This document shows, piece after piece, positions 29,601 through 40,578 of a stretch of 64,000 nucleotides of DNA; position 1 is the first letter of the stretch, and each line of letters begins with the position of its first letter. The notes under the pieces are model-generated. The model had not been told where the DNA came from. It searched no databases and saw only the letters and a program-made list of their open reading frames with translations. A program made the position numbers and the translations under genes. The stretch covers positions 13,320,001 through 13,384,000 of the forward strand of contig NC_070616.1 in the NCBI RefSeq assembly GCF_027172205.1. The letters run 5' to 3'. Source of the DNA: Podarcis raffonei (Eukaryota; Chordata; Lepidosauria; Squamata; Lacertidae).

Positions 29601-29963
29601 AGGTAAAGGTAAAGGTACCCCTGCCCGTACGGGCCAGTCTTGACAGACTCTGGGGTTGTGCGCCCATCTCACTCAAGAGGCCGGGGGCCAGCGCTGTCCG
29701 GAGACACTTCCGGGTCACGTGGCCAGCGTGACAAAGCTGCTCTGGCAAGCCAGAGCCACACACGGAAACGCCGTTTACCTTCCCGCTAGTAAGCGGTCCC
29801 TATTTATCTACTTGCACCCGGGGGTGCTTTCGAACTGCTAGGTTGGCAGGCGCTGGGACCGAACAACGGGAGCGCACCCCGCCGCGGGGATTCGAACCGC
29901 CGACCTTTTGATCAGCAAGCCCTAGGCGCTGAGGCTTTTACCCACAGCGCCACCCGCGTCCCC
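29601..29963 (-). mobile_element. Sauria SINE, type B, full length with 14-bp target duplication
   Basis: It reads antisense from AGGTAAAGGTAAAGG to CCACCCGCGTCCC. TGTGGTCTGGATTA flanks both sides exactly (29587-29600 and 29964-29977). The body has CCCCTGCCCGTACGGGCC in place of the type A CCCCTGACCATTAGG. Confidence 0.95.
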
Positions 29964-30815
29964 TGTGGTCTGGATTAGATGCGATTAAAAACAGCTACCT
30001 CTCTCTATCAGGCTAGCTCAAGGCTGAGTTTTTCCTGCACAAACATGCTTGACACATTCTTAATACAGTTTGAGTAAGCAGGTTCTCCTAAAAATATCTT
30101 TAATGCAGTCTGGGTAAGGGGAATCAGCAGATTCTCCTTACATGTGTGTGTGTAGAAACTAGCCTAGGGTACACAAGTAAAATTTGCACTCATTGCTGAA
30201 CCCACTTTTGCTTCTCCCTCTGCCCACCAGCCCTTGGAAGCAGGGGTGCCAACTTGGGGGGAAAATGGGGGGGGCAGGTAAGCCCTGCCCCACATAATCA
30301 GTCACTAGTTGCGGTGCAACACACACCACCTGAATGACAATGCCCCTCATCTTGGGGGAGGGGTGCGGAGCAGCTCCCTCAAATATTTTATTGGGGGGTG
30401 GGTGAAAGCTCCTACGCTTTCAAGGCTGCCCAGAAGGGCATGTATCCCTCAGGCTGAAAATGATTTCTCTGAGTTGCAAGGCTTTAAAAACAAAACAAAA
30501 ATGAATGGCAGATAAGCAGCAGCTGCTGTGGAGTTATTTTGTATCCTGTTGTTGGATCAAGGTCATACAGATAGAAGGGGCTTATTAAGGCACAACTGAA
30601 AGCTAATTTGCGCTTGGGAAATACGATTCAAGGCATCTTTCAGGATCTCTCAGGCTGATAACTGTGAGGAGGATGTGATATGAATTCCTGGGGTGACAGA
30701 GTCATACTTTGACCACCCAGAACAGCCCAGGAGTCTTAACAGCAATTATTTCCAGTCTATTTGTTTTTTTAGCAAGGGGAATCTTGCCAAGTTAGCAGCC
30801 ACCATGGAGCACTTA

Positions 30816-31074
30816 TCGTATTTTTCGCTCTATAAGACGCTCCAGACCACAGGACGCACCTAGTTTTTGGAAGAGGAAAACAAGAAAAAAAATATTCTGA
30901 ATCTCAGAACCCAGAACAGCAAGAGGGATCACTGCGCAGTGAAAGCAGCAATCCCTCTTGCTGTTCTGGCTTCTGTGATAGCTGCGCAGCCTGCATTCGC
31001 TCCATAAGACGCACACAAATTTCCCCTTACTTTTTAGGAGGGAAAAAGTGAGTCTTATAGAGCAAAAAATACGG
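30816..31074 (+). mobile_element. TA-flanked palindromic MITE (CGTATTTTTCGCTC family)
   Basis: Left CGTATTTTTCGCTCTATAAG, right AGTCTTATAGAGCAAAAAATACGG (read in two overlapping parts), with TA outside. It is very similar to the copy at 45825, which suggests recent activity. The internal near-palindrome CCCTCTTGCTGTTCTGG helps form a hairpin. Confidence 0.85.
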
Positions 31075-32031
31075 TAATTGCTTGGCTGGTATCAAAGAGG
31101 TGGCCTAGGAAGGACTAGGCTCTGACGGAGCAAGGTTGATATTGGATCAAAAGGCTATTTTAACAGCTGGTGAGCAATGCCAGCCCAGAGAAATGGGGCA
31201 GAGGGAAATCACCAACAGCATTAACTCCGTGATTGAGCACCCAGGGGCAGTGCAAGGCCCCTGAGTTCAGTTCTCAGCATCTCCAGATAAGCCTGGGACA
31301 GACTCCTGTTAGAAACCCTGGTGAAGGTTGCCAGCTTTCCCCTGCAAATATCTCCAGATAAATCCATTTCTATAGGCAGTTTTGACCAATCCAAATATTT
31401 GCCCAATGTAATGCATCTTTTAAATGCTATATTCAGTAGTATATGCACTGCTTGGCTGCAGAACTGTGTTGCAAAATTTGGAGAAACGTAAACTTCCAAG
31501 GATAGCTGTGTTTCAGTTCATGTATGGGTTCAAGAATTGCAGGTTAAGAAGGTTCACATTAAAATGCAATCAAAATAAAATCCCCTCCCCTCCCGAAACC
31601 ACACCTTCCAAGGGATGCTTGCTTCTACCTGCATTTTTTGACTCAAACCCTTCAAGTGATCAGAGTCCGTGCCTATCTCTTGCAAATCACCCAGATATCT
31701 ACTAGTATGTCCTGATGTACCTCCCGGGTCCCCTCACCACTGTCATTGTAAGTAATTTAGTCTAACCCCCTGTTGGATCCAGAAGATCCAGAGCTAGAGT
31801 CAAGTTTGAAGCGAGGCAAAGCCCATTCAGCACCACTCTAAGTCATCAGTTCCATCATCAAACACCTCTTAGCTTCAAGAGGTTTATCCTAACATCCAAC
31901 CAAAATTCCCTTTCCTGTAATGTAAGCCCATTAGATACAGATCTAGTACACTGTGTTTTAGAGCCATGTTTGTGTGATTTCTCTCTCACACACAACATAC
32001 TGCTTTGGACCATCTTCCTGGGCCAAGGCAT

Positions 32032-32644
32032 TGTAATAAACAAAAATCTGCCCTTATTCCCTTATGGGGGACACAAGAGCCCTTACAGAGTCCTTTGTAG
32101 GTTCTCCATCGGTAGGAGAAAATAACAGAGGCCAACCAGAGAATACTGAGAAGCAAAGCAGCTAGTAAGCCTGATCTTTATTGAACTGTTACAACAGGGT
32201 GCTCCCCTCACACACAGGAGGACGGAGGAGGACTCAGAACAAAGGTGTGCCTGCCCTTATAATGACATTTAAAATTCCCTGCCCTGGAGCTCAACACCAC
32301 CCCTCCATACATCATACATACATCACAGAAGGGGTGTAACCCAAAACCACCCCCCAACATCATACCTACATCACAGAAAAGGTGGTCTACAAGAGAAATT
32401 TATATGTTGTTTTCCCTGTCTGCCAGGTTATCTGATAATTCCTTATCTGATTGCCTTTCCTGGTAGTCTGGCCATTCTTTTGAGATGGTGATTTCCCAAT
32501 TCCTGAGACAATGGGTTCCCTCACCCCCTCCCTCTTCGCAGAGAAAACATTTCTTCAGTTTGGGAGTCAAAATGGTTTCAGGATGGTCCTCCAGACATGT
32601 GGTCCACACATCTATGTATGCGCTTGGTTGGTACATTTATGAAC

Positions 32645-32645
<1 letters not shown>
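32032..32645 (-). mobile_element. Solo LTR-like fossil, copy 1 (endogenous retrovirus-type LTR)
   Basis: A roughly 614-bp unit in antisense, starting TGTTCATAAATGTACC and ending in TTATTACA. Copy 2 lies at 33576-34208 in the opposite orientation. A TATA-type box and an AATAAA are seen more clearly in copy 2. A (TA)n tract abuts its 5' end. No internal viral region is attached; the two copies differ visibly, so the insertion is not very recent. Confidence 0.65.
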
Positions 32646-32703
<58 letters not shown>

Positions 32704-32715
32704 ATGTATATATGA
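32646..32715. repeat. (TA)n and (TATG)n microsatellite
   Basis: A pure TA run of nearly 50 bp passes into TATGTATG, directly at the edge of the LTR-like fossil. Confidence 0.95.
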
Positions 32716-33575
32716 CAATTTTTTTATTTCAGCATTAACCATTGTACCTCTGCACTGCACTGGACCATGGAATCCTAGGGCTTTGCTCTCTAACTCCCCA
32801 CAGGCAGAACCACCACCCCACAAAATCTGAGGAGCGTTGTACTGCAAGCGCTGACCGCACCTGAGACTTCAAGGCCTTTTGCAGGGCTCCAAAGCTGCCT
32901 GATGAAAATGTCAGAATTCAGATGTTGCTTCAGCAACAGTCGGGCCTTAGACTGAGCCTTATAGACCAGCGGCAGTTCTGTCTCGTTTGTAAGTTCCTCC
33001 TTTACTGAAAGCTGTTCCTCCATCAGAAGCGGGTCTCTCGCAGGAGCCGCTTGGCATACCCAAAGCCCCTTTTCAACAGGGTGCCCTTGGGCTGCTCTCC
33101 CTCGCCCCCTTCCCTGGCTTGGCACGACAGGCTGCTGCCGTTGCTGCTCAAGGCCCATCAAGAAGCAGATTAACACAGGTGAACAAAGGCAATCTTGTTC
33201 TGGCCTGAACCAGCCTATGTGCTATGCTGTTGGGAGTGGGAGCAGCCCTTTCTTAGGACAAACATCACCTTGCGGGTCCTGCACCTTACTCACTTTTTCT
33301 CTAAACTAAAAAGCCCCAAACCCTGCAATGTGATAGGACCAGAAAGACGGGTCTGGAATAATGTATTCAACGCCCCTAGGTCTGAGGTTCCTCAGCCCTG
33401 ACAGGGAGCTAGAATATTGGTTCTTTTTATTTATTTTTTAAGGCTCTGAAATGCAATATTATTCAGAATTCCAACAATACTATCAGATCCTGCATTATGG
33501 AGTTTAATCAGTCAATGGTTCAAAAGTGGAAAACTTACTGAAATTAAAAAATTAAGGTCTTATATATATAATAAA

Positions 33576-34208
33576 TGTTCATAAATGTACCAATCAAGCA
33601 CATACATAGATATGTGGACCACATGTCTAGAGCAGCACAGGAAGACCGTCCTGAAACCATTTTGACCCCCAGACTGACCAAATGTTTTCTCTGCAAGGAG
33701 AGAGGGAGTGAGGGAGCCTTCCCATTGTCTCAGGAATTGGGAAATCACCATCTCAAAGGAATGGCCAGACTACCAGGAAAGGCAATCAGATAAGGCATTA
33801 TCAGATAACCTGACAGACAGGAAAAGCAACAACATTCAAATTTCTGTTGTAGACCACCTTTTCTATGATGTAGGTATGATGTTTGGGGGTGGTGGTCTTG
33901 GGTTACACCCCTTCTGTGATGTATGTATGTATGTATGGAGGGGTGGTCTTGGACTCCAGGGCAGGCAATTTAAAATGTCTATATAAGGGCGGGCACACCT
34001 TTGCTCTGGGTCCTCCTCCGTCCTCCTGTGTGTGAGGGGAGCACCCTGTTGCAACAGTTCAATAAAGATCAGGCTTACTAGCTGCTTTGCTTCTGAATAT
34101 TCTCTGGTTGGCCTCTGTTATTTTCTCCTACTGATGGAGAATCTACAAAGGACTCTAAGGGTTCTTGTGTCCCCCATAAGGGAATAAGGGCAGATTTTGC
34201 TTATTACA
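33576..34208 (+). mobile_element. Solo LTR-like fossil, copy 2 (same family, opposite orientation)
   Basis: It begins TGTTCATAAATGTACCAATC and ends TTGCTTATTACA. Parts seen: TATA-type box in GTCTATATAAGGGCGGG (about 33978), then polyadenylation signal in TTCAATAAAGATCAGG (about 34058). This is the usual U3-R-U5 order of a retroviral LTR. It is not attached to an internal region, and no clear 4-6 bp flanking duplication was found. Confidence 0.7.
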
Positions 34209-34209
34209 G

Positions 34210-35270
34210 ATGGCAACCACAAAGGGACCTTTGGCTGCCTGGATTCTGGGGGCAGGCGAGGAAGGACTGGTGATCCAGCGCGCACCAGGCCATTTGCCAG
34301 AAGGAGCCACCTGTCTTCCAGCGATGCCCTGACCATTTCAAAATCTAGCAGTCTGCCCCATGCATGCGCTCCCCACCCCACTCCGCACACACTACAAGGA
34401 AGGCAAAAGCATACAGTGCCAAAAAAAAATCTCTGAGAACCCCCCCTCCCCCAACACCTGGCTGTTTCTCTGCTAATATGTTGGAAGGAACCACGCACTG
34501 TGCAAAGGCCCTCAGCCAATATCCTTGCAGCCAAATGATCATTACTGTACTGACTTCCTCCCAATTTAGAGCTGGTGCTTCCCCCTCCCCTTCTTAAAAG
34601 GGGAATAAAATGTCCTTGCAAAAAAACAAAAACAAAAAAGGGAAAGTTTCCTCTTGTGAGAGTTGCTAAACTAGCTTCCACTTTCCATCAGCAGCCTGTG
34701 GCCAGCGCCTCTTGAGTGAAAGTATCTCTTCTGCTCTTTCTGGAAATTTGATCCATTCTGCAGGAAACCATGTATCTTTAAAGGAGTCCGGATTGGGGTT
34801 TCCACCCCCGCTCTACCTCTCTGCCATGAAGGTGATTTCAAATCTAAGCAAAGATGCACTACTGTAAAGGGTCATTTTGCCATACAATCGAATCTCAAGG
34901 CTCGTCCTGTTCCATCTACTGCAAAGTCCAGCAAGGTTACAGCAATGACAGTCTGGAACCGCTGAACTGACGGATGAGGGATTTTCTGTCTCCGTGCTTC
35001 TTTGTAATTTGCAAGAAAAGGAAAAAGAAAAGGAAAAAAAGGGGGTGCCTTTGCTTGGCATGCGAAGAAAGATTTTTTTCTTGTTTTGAAAAGTCGCTTT
35101 CTCCACGCACAAACATCATCACCGCCCGGCCACTTCATCGCCAAAGACTAAAATTGGGAATGTGACCCCAGCGTCCGTTACAAAGTGCAAAACAGAATAG
35201 CAAGCAGGTATGTGAACTTTACAACGCTTTTTCTCCAACTTTGGGAAGATGGCGAGGGGATTCAGCACCC
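34210..35270. other. Apparently unique intergenic DNA
   Basis: No repeat family recognised and no exon supported. Short open frames here have no visible domain. Confidence 0.4.
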
Positions 35271-35302
35271 TTGGGTGCTCTGGAAGCAGAAGAGGGGTGA
35301 AT

Positions 35303-35319
35303 GATGATAATGATAGTGG

Positions 35320-35356
<37 letters not shown>

Positions 35357-35357
35357 A
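35303..35357. repeat. (GAT)n microsatellite
   Basis: GATGATGATAATG-type run with minor interruptions; about 15 trinucleotides. Confidence 0.95.
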
Positions 35358-35418
35358 ATGCTTCAGTAGCTAAGAAATTTAGGGGCAAAACCCAGAATTC
35401 ACATGCAATGTTTTAAAC

Positions 35419-35901
35419 CAGTGGTTCCCAAAGTGGGCAATAGCGCCCCCCTGTGTGTGAGGGGGGTAGGATTACCTTGGGGGGCACTAAGAGGCAAGGG
35501 GGTCCCTGGAGGCAGAAATTGTCAGGAGCTTGTCCTACACTCGAGTGTAGGCATAGACCCTGGCAGAGACACATGCCCGACTGGCATGTTCTCTCCCTCC
35601 TGGTCGATCATTCGGGAGCGTCAAAAGCTTTTTTTCAGACTTTGAAAAACTGGTGTCGCTGGATCAAGTCCATCAGATTTGTTAAATTAATTAAACTAAC
35701 TAGTTTCAATTGGATTCTGAATAAATATGCAATTAATTGCTCTCAGTTATAATTTTATTGTGTTACGATCTTCCTTAGTGGGTTGTGCAAACCGCTGTGC
35801 TGAATAATGCTTTTTATAGGGTAGGGGGCACTGGGGATGAATATATAGAACCAAGGGGGCAGAGGTCCCCCCCCCATTTATTTATTTTTTTAGAGCCACT
35901 G
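35419..35901 (+). mobile_element. hAT-like MITE, about 483 bp
   Basis: Inverted ends CAGTGGTTCCCAAAGTGG and AGAGCCACTG, flanked by TTTTAAAC and GTTTAAAC (8 bp, one mismatch). The interior shares GATCTTCCTTAGTGGGTTGT with the copy at 11350-12062. Confidence 0.8.
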
Positions 35902-36267
35902 GTTTAAACACTAATGGTTGCTTTTTAGCTTCTTGCACTGTGAAAAACAAACATCCTGAACAAATGAGCCAGTATTTTGAAGTCTGTCAATGTAGCTTCC
36001 CAAGAGAATGGCATTCCTCATGAAATGACTTGCGACACAGACGTGCTTTATTAGATATGTCTTAAAGGAATGTACCGTGATGTTGAGGTTTATCCACTTC
36101 CTTAGTCCATCAGAATAGGCCAGTTCTCATTTTATAATTGGTGCTTGGATATGGATACCCTAGGCAGAAAGTCTGGCAGGTGTTCCTTCAGAATACTTGG
36201 AGGCCGTTGACCAGGTTGAGTTTCAGGTATGTTAAAGGTGTGTGTGCTGGGTTTGAGACATGTACTC

Positions 36268-36402
36268 CAGGGATGAGGAACCTGTGGCCCTCCAGATGTT
36301 GCTGGACTCCAGTTCGCATCCTCCCTGACCATAGGCTATGCTGGCTGGGACTGATGGGAGTTGGAGTCCAGCAACATCTGGAAGAGACCCCTAGGTTCTG
36401 TA
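36268..36402 (+). mobile_element. hAT-type MITE (ACTCCCATC palindrome family)
   Basis: CAGGGATGAGGAACCTGTGG, then CCCTCCAGATGTTGCTGGAC and the inverse GTCCAGCAACATCTGGA. It is the same general family as 11861. Confidence 0.65.
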
Positions 36403-36544
36403 CCCTTGAAGAACACCCTCCAACACTCCACAACCTGTGCATGTGTTTTGCACTCGCCTAACCCAATAGCATGTGTGACTTTTCTTTCGGTCCCACACTA
36501 GAAGTGCCCTTATAGTTCAGACCGTTCTAGAGCACCATTTATCA

Positions 36545-37105
36545 CCATTTATGTTCCCGCTTGGACTACTGCAATGCGCTCTACGTGGGGCTACCTTTGA
36601 AGGTGACCCGAAAACTGCAATTAATCCAGAATGCAGCAGCTAGACTGGTGACTGGGAGTGGCCGCCGGGACCACACAACACCGGTCCTGAGAGATCTGCA
36701 TTGGCTCCCAGTACATTTTCGATCACAATTCAAAGTGTTGGTGCTGACCTTTAAAACCCTAAACGGCCTAGGTCCTGTATACCTGAAGGAGCATCTCCAC
36801 CCCCATCGTTCAGCCTGGACACTGAGATCCAGCACAGAGGGCCTTCTGGCGGTTCCCTCATTGCGAGAAGTGAGGTTACAGGGAACCAGACAGAGGGCCT
36901 TCTTGGTAGTGGCACCCGCCCTGTGGAACGCCCTCCCTTCAGAAGTGAAGGAAATAAGCAGCTATCTTTAAAAGACATCTGAAGGCAGCCCTGTTTAGGG
37001 AAGTTTTTAATATTTAATGCTGTATTGTTTTTAACACTTGATTGGGAGCTGACCAGAGTGGGCGGGGTATTAATAATAAATTATTATTATTATATTACAG
37101 TATTA
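36545..37105 (+). mobile_element. L2 LINE 3' end (reverse transcriptase C-terminus)
   Basis: The open frame reads LDYCNALYVGLPLKVTRKLQ then LIQNAAARLVTGSGRRDH and LHWLPVHFRSQFKVL, the hallmark C-terminal part of L2 reverse transcriptase. The 3' tail AGAGTGGGCGGGGTATTAAT passes into (ATT)n. It is 5'-truncated and fairly well preserved. Confidence 0.92.
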
Positions 37106-37464
37106 TTATTATCAGTTGAATTCCCCCCCCCCAGTCAAATCAATTTTTAAAAAGAGAGAAAGAAAAACCCCTTCTGTTCACTCGGAGCCACAGGTAGCAT
37201 GCAAATCTGCGTGCTCCAAATTGTTAAGATTGCAAGGTGGGGTGGGGGATGGGGCAGAGGACTTCCTGAGCTAAGCTACACACCTTCTTGCAGCCAGGAC
37301 AGGTACATGCTCTTGGCTGCAGACCACCTCATCTGCCATCATCCAGCTCTTCTTAGAAGAAGGGGAGGTAGGCAGGGGCCTCTCAGAGAAACAAAAGGCA
37401 ACATTATTCCCCCAGGAGCCTCGCGCTCTGATGGATGAATAGAGTATTCAAAGACATAAATCTT

Positions 37465-37630
37465 ATGGACTAGATTGTTTTTCATCCTCAGATATAACTG
37501 TGCCAGTTGTCTGCTGGAAGGCGGAGCCCCTGCTGCGACGAGAGCGGGGGAACGGCAGTGCGCCTTGATGCTTGCACCTTCTCCAGAACATTTGGGCTGG
37601 GTTCTGGGGGGCTGTAAGGAGAAGGAGAGC
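37465..37630 (+). repeat. Local duplication, copy A
   Basis: It starts TTGTTTTTCATCCTCAGATA and ends TTTGGGCTGGGTTCTGGGGG-GCTGTAAGGAGAA. Copy B is at 38460-38618. The copies differ by scattered substitutions and a 5-6 bp indel. Each contains an AG acceptor-like site (CATCCTCAG) and a GC-rich body. Confidence 0.8.
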
Positions 37631-37691
37631 CATACTACCTGAAAAGGATTCACAGATGGTATTTAACTCTGAGTAGGCTTGCTAAGATGTA

Positions 37692-37906
37692 CAGTGGTAC
37701 CTCGGGTTACAGACGCTTCAGGTTACAGACTCCCCTAACCCAGAAATAGTGCCTCGGGTTAAGAACTTTACCTCAGGATGGGAGCAGAAATCGCACGGCA
37801 GCAGCAGGAGGCCCCATTAGCTAAAGTGGTACCTCAGGTTAAGAACAGTTTCAGGTTAAGAACGGACCTCTGGAACGAATTAAGTACTTAACCTGAGGTA
37901 CCACTG
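37692..37906 (+). mobile_element. Tigger-like MITE, best copy
   Basis: TA-CAGTGGTACCTCGGGTTA at the left and TAACCTGAGGTACCACTG-TA at the right are an inverted repeat. It is 215 bp long. Confidence 0.9.
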
Positions 37907-37909
37907 TAT

Positions 37910-38457
37910 AAGACTAAATCAGATAAGTGCTGGAGATGCAAAGAGGGGGAAGGAAACATTCTTTCATGTGCCGTGGACTTTTACAAGGGTAAAAGAGTAT
38001 TGGGAAATGGTCCATAATGAATTGAAACAAAATGTTTAAAAGTACTTTCCCCTCCCAAACCCAGAGCCCTTTCTGTTGGGGATAATTCAGACTCAAATTC
38101 CCAGGTGTCAAAAAAGTTATCTCTGTATGCTACTACTGCTGCCCATGTTTTGTAAGCCCCAGAATGGAAAACGTGCAAGGTCCCAACTAAAGAAGAATGG
38201 CAACTTACATTGACAGAATATGCACAACTCACAGACTTAACATATAGAATGAGAGAACCAGAAGAACATACGTTTAGAGAAGATTGGAATACGTTGATTG
38301 AATATATGGGAAATAATTGTGTACAGCCGAAAACGCTGGTAGCGTTAGTGAACCAAAATGAACCATGGAAAGAGAAGAAGGGAAGTCACTAGTATCTTAA
38401 GGATGTAAAATGGGTATATTAAATTGTAACACAGAAAATTTAATAAAAATTATACAT
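37910..38457 (+). mobile_element. L1-type LINE 3' end
   Basis: The translated start SDKCWRCKEGEG and a following Phe-His motif are the zinc-knuckle region of L1 ORF2. Further on comes LTYRMREPEEHTFREDWNTL, and the element ends with an A-rich tail (AATTTAATAAAAATTATACA). It is 5'-truncated, with a MITE abutting its left end. Confidence 0.75.
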
Positions 38458-38459
38458 AG

Positions 38460-38618
38460 GTTGTTTTTCATCCTCAGATACAACTATGCCAGTTGTCTGC
38501 TGGCAGGCGGAGCCCCGGCTGCAATGAGAGCGTGGGAACAGCAGTGCGCCTTAATGCTGGCACCGTCTCCGGAACAGTCACATTTGGGCTGGGTTCTGGG
38601 GGGCTGTAAGGAGAAGAG
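38460..38618 (+). repeat. Local duplication, copy B
   Basis: See copy A at 37465. This copy starts directly after the L1 tail and its end AAGGAGAAGAGG became the target of the SINE insertion at 38620. Confidence 0.8.
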
Positions 38619-38619
38619 G

Positions 38620-38974
38620 GACGCGGGTGGCGCTTTGGGTTAAACCACAGAGCCTAGGACTTGCCGATCAGAAGGTCAGCAGTTTGAATCCCCGCGACGG
38701 GGTGAGCTCCTGTTCCTCAGTCCCTGCTCCTGCCAACCTAGCAGTTCAAAAGCACGTCAAAATGCAAGTAGATAAATAGGTACTGCTCCAGCGGGAAGGT
38801 AAATGGTGTTTCCGTGCGCTGCTCTGGTTCGCCAGAAGTGGCTTAGTCATGCTGGCCACATGACCCAGAAGCTGTACGCCGGCTCCCTCGGCCAATAAAG
38901 CGAGATGAGCGCCGCAACCCCAGAATCGGTCATGACTGGGCCTAATGGTCAGGGGTCCCTTTACCTTTACCTTT
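38620..38974 (+). mobile_element. Sauria SINE, type A, full length with 12-bp target duplication
   Basis: It runs from GACGCGGGTGGCGCTTTGGG to CCCTTTACCTTTACCTTT. AAGGAGAAGAGG flanks both sides exactly (38608-38619 and 38975-38986). Good reference copy for type A. Confidence 0.95.
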
Positions 38975-40052
38975 AAGGAGAAGAGGAGTCATGCTGAACC
39001 AGGCTAATCTAATACAGAATCCTGCTTCCCATGGGGGAGAATGCTCTTGTGCTCAGGTCCTGTGGGTGCCCTTGGCCTGATCCAGGGGAATCTTATGTTC
39101 TTATAGTAGTGGCCAGCCAGTAGCTTCCAGGAATCCTACAAGGAAGACATGAGAGCAGGTGTAAGTTCCCCTGCGCTTACTCCATAGTGAACCTAAGGAA
39201 AGCCTGCTGGATCAGGCCAATGGCCCGTCTCCTCCAACATCCTCTTCTCACGGAGGTGACTCAGATGCCTGTGGGAAGCCCCCAGGCAGGATCTGATCAC
39301 AAGAGCCCTCTCTTTCCCTTCTCGTGGCTTCCAGTAACTGGTATTCAGAAGCATCTCTGCATCTGGCTATGGAGGCAGAACTTAGCCGTCACAGCTAGTC
39401 ACTGCTGATAGCCCTCTCCTCCACTATGAATTGCCCAATGCTCTTTGAAAGCCATCCAAGTTGGTGGCCGTCCTTGCCTCCTGTGGGGGAGAGTTCCACA
39501 GTTCAACTAGGTGCAGCATGAAGAAGTTGCTTCTTTCATCTGTCCTGTGAAGGAACGACCGCCAGGTGTGGAGCACACTTCCACCCGCAGACAAGCCACA
39601 GCTGTCTGAACAGCATGCCCTCTATCTAACCTTTGCTCTCTTAGTAGTCTGCCATGCCCTGTCTGTGACCTTTGTCTCTTTCGATTAAACATTGTTCAGG
39701 GGGAAAGTGACGCAGTGGAAACAGGTGCCAAAATAACTTTGTACCACCCCACGATTTCATGATTGGAAGATGTGTAAAGGGCACAGTCCAAAATGTATCT
39801 GACTAGTTTTGCATATTGTGCTAATAAAAAGAGCCTCGGCAGAGCTAGCTGGCAGCTTGCTTATGCACAGCTCACCTGATGATCAACACCTGTCTCGTGT
39901 CCTTCACTTAAGTCCTGAATCTTCCAACATTCAGCTTCATGGGATGACGATGAGTTCCAGTGTTATGAGAGAGGGAGAATTAGTTTCTGCCATCCACTCT
40001 CTCTATGCCACGCATAATTTTATACACTTCTACTATGTCATTTCTTATTTCA

Positions 40053-40285
40053 TTATTATTATTATTATTAATCCCACCTTTCCTCCAGGGAGCTCAAGGT
40101 GGCCTACATACTTTCTCCTCTTACCCATTTTCCTACAACAACCCTGTGAAGTAGGTTAGGCTGAGAGGCAGTGAGTGGCTCAAGCTCACCCAGCAAGCCT
40201 CCCAGCTGAGGGAGGATTTGAACCCTAGTCTCTCCCAGGTCCTAGCCCAGCACTCCAACCACTACATCACACTGGCTCGCATCAC
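40053..40285 (-). mobile_element. MIR-type SINE
   Basis: Antisense layout: CAAGGTGGCCTACATACTTT, CAACAACCCTGTGAAGTAGG, then GGATTTGAACCCTAGTCTCT (B-box region) and CTCCAACCACTACATCACAC (A-box region). Other MIR-type copies are at 44488-44680, 53222-53425 and 60150-60345. Confidence 0.75.
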
Positions 40286-40387
40286 CTTTTTCTCCTAAGC
40301 TAAAAAGTCCCAAATGTAACTGGTGACGGTGACACGACTCAGCAAAGCTGAGTGATGCTCATCCTGTGTCTTCCCTTTACTTACCAG

Positions 40388-40578
40388 GTGCGGCTCTGTA
40401 GTTATTTCTTGGGGAGTCTGTCGGTGGAAGGTCCTCTGTGTCACCCTGGGAGAAGCAGAAATGAAAGTTGGTCCCTCTCCAGGACACAGGAAGAGAGATC
40501 AGAAGCCTGGGCTCTGGGTGCAACCTGCCTTGCTGGTCTGGTCAGCACTGGGTTCCTTCCTCTTCCTTTTCCCCACAG
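40388..40578 (+). CDS. SSC4D: SSC4D exon with start codon and signal peptide (CDS from 40461)
   Basis: The acceptor tract CTTCCCTTTACTTACCAG ends at 40387, and donor GTAAGC follows 40578. ATG at 40461 has G at -3 and opens [20 protein letters not shown], then a hydrophobic stretch [19 protein letters not shown]. The codon is completed by the next exon to Ala, so a signal peptidase site after PTA or nearby is plausible. The stretch 40388-40460 is 5' UTR, implying an upstream non-coding exon I could not place. Confidence 0.85.

Larger units (their letters stand above)
29978..40387. other. Intergenic interval between DTX2 promoter and SSC4D
   Basis: This interval is filled largely by MITEs, LINE ends, LTR fossils and SINEs listed separately. 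The spans 34210-35270 and 38990-40050 contain, respectively, apparently unique DNA and CR1/L3-like fragments. No ZP3 exon (the gene placed here in mammals) was recognised. Confidence 0.6.

Noticed and set aside
29116-29763. Long overlapping frames on both strands across the CpG island
   Set aside because: GC-rich DNA keeps frames open by chance; the region has promoter and non-coding exon features, and part is a SINE.
32578-32847. Tyr-Ile repeat frames over 32.6-32.8 kb
   Set aside because: They are translations of a (TA)n microsatellite.
36561-36971. 136-residue open frame
   Set aside because: It is the C-terminal piece of an L2 LINE reverse transcriptase.
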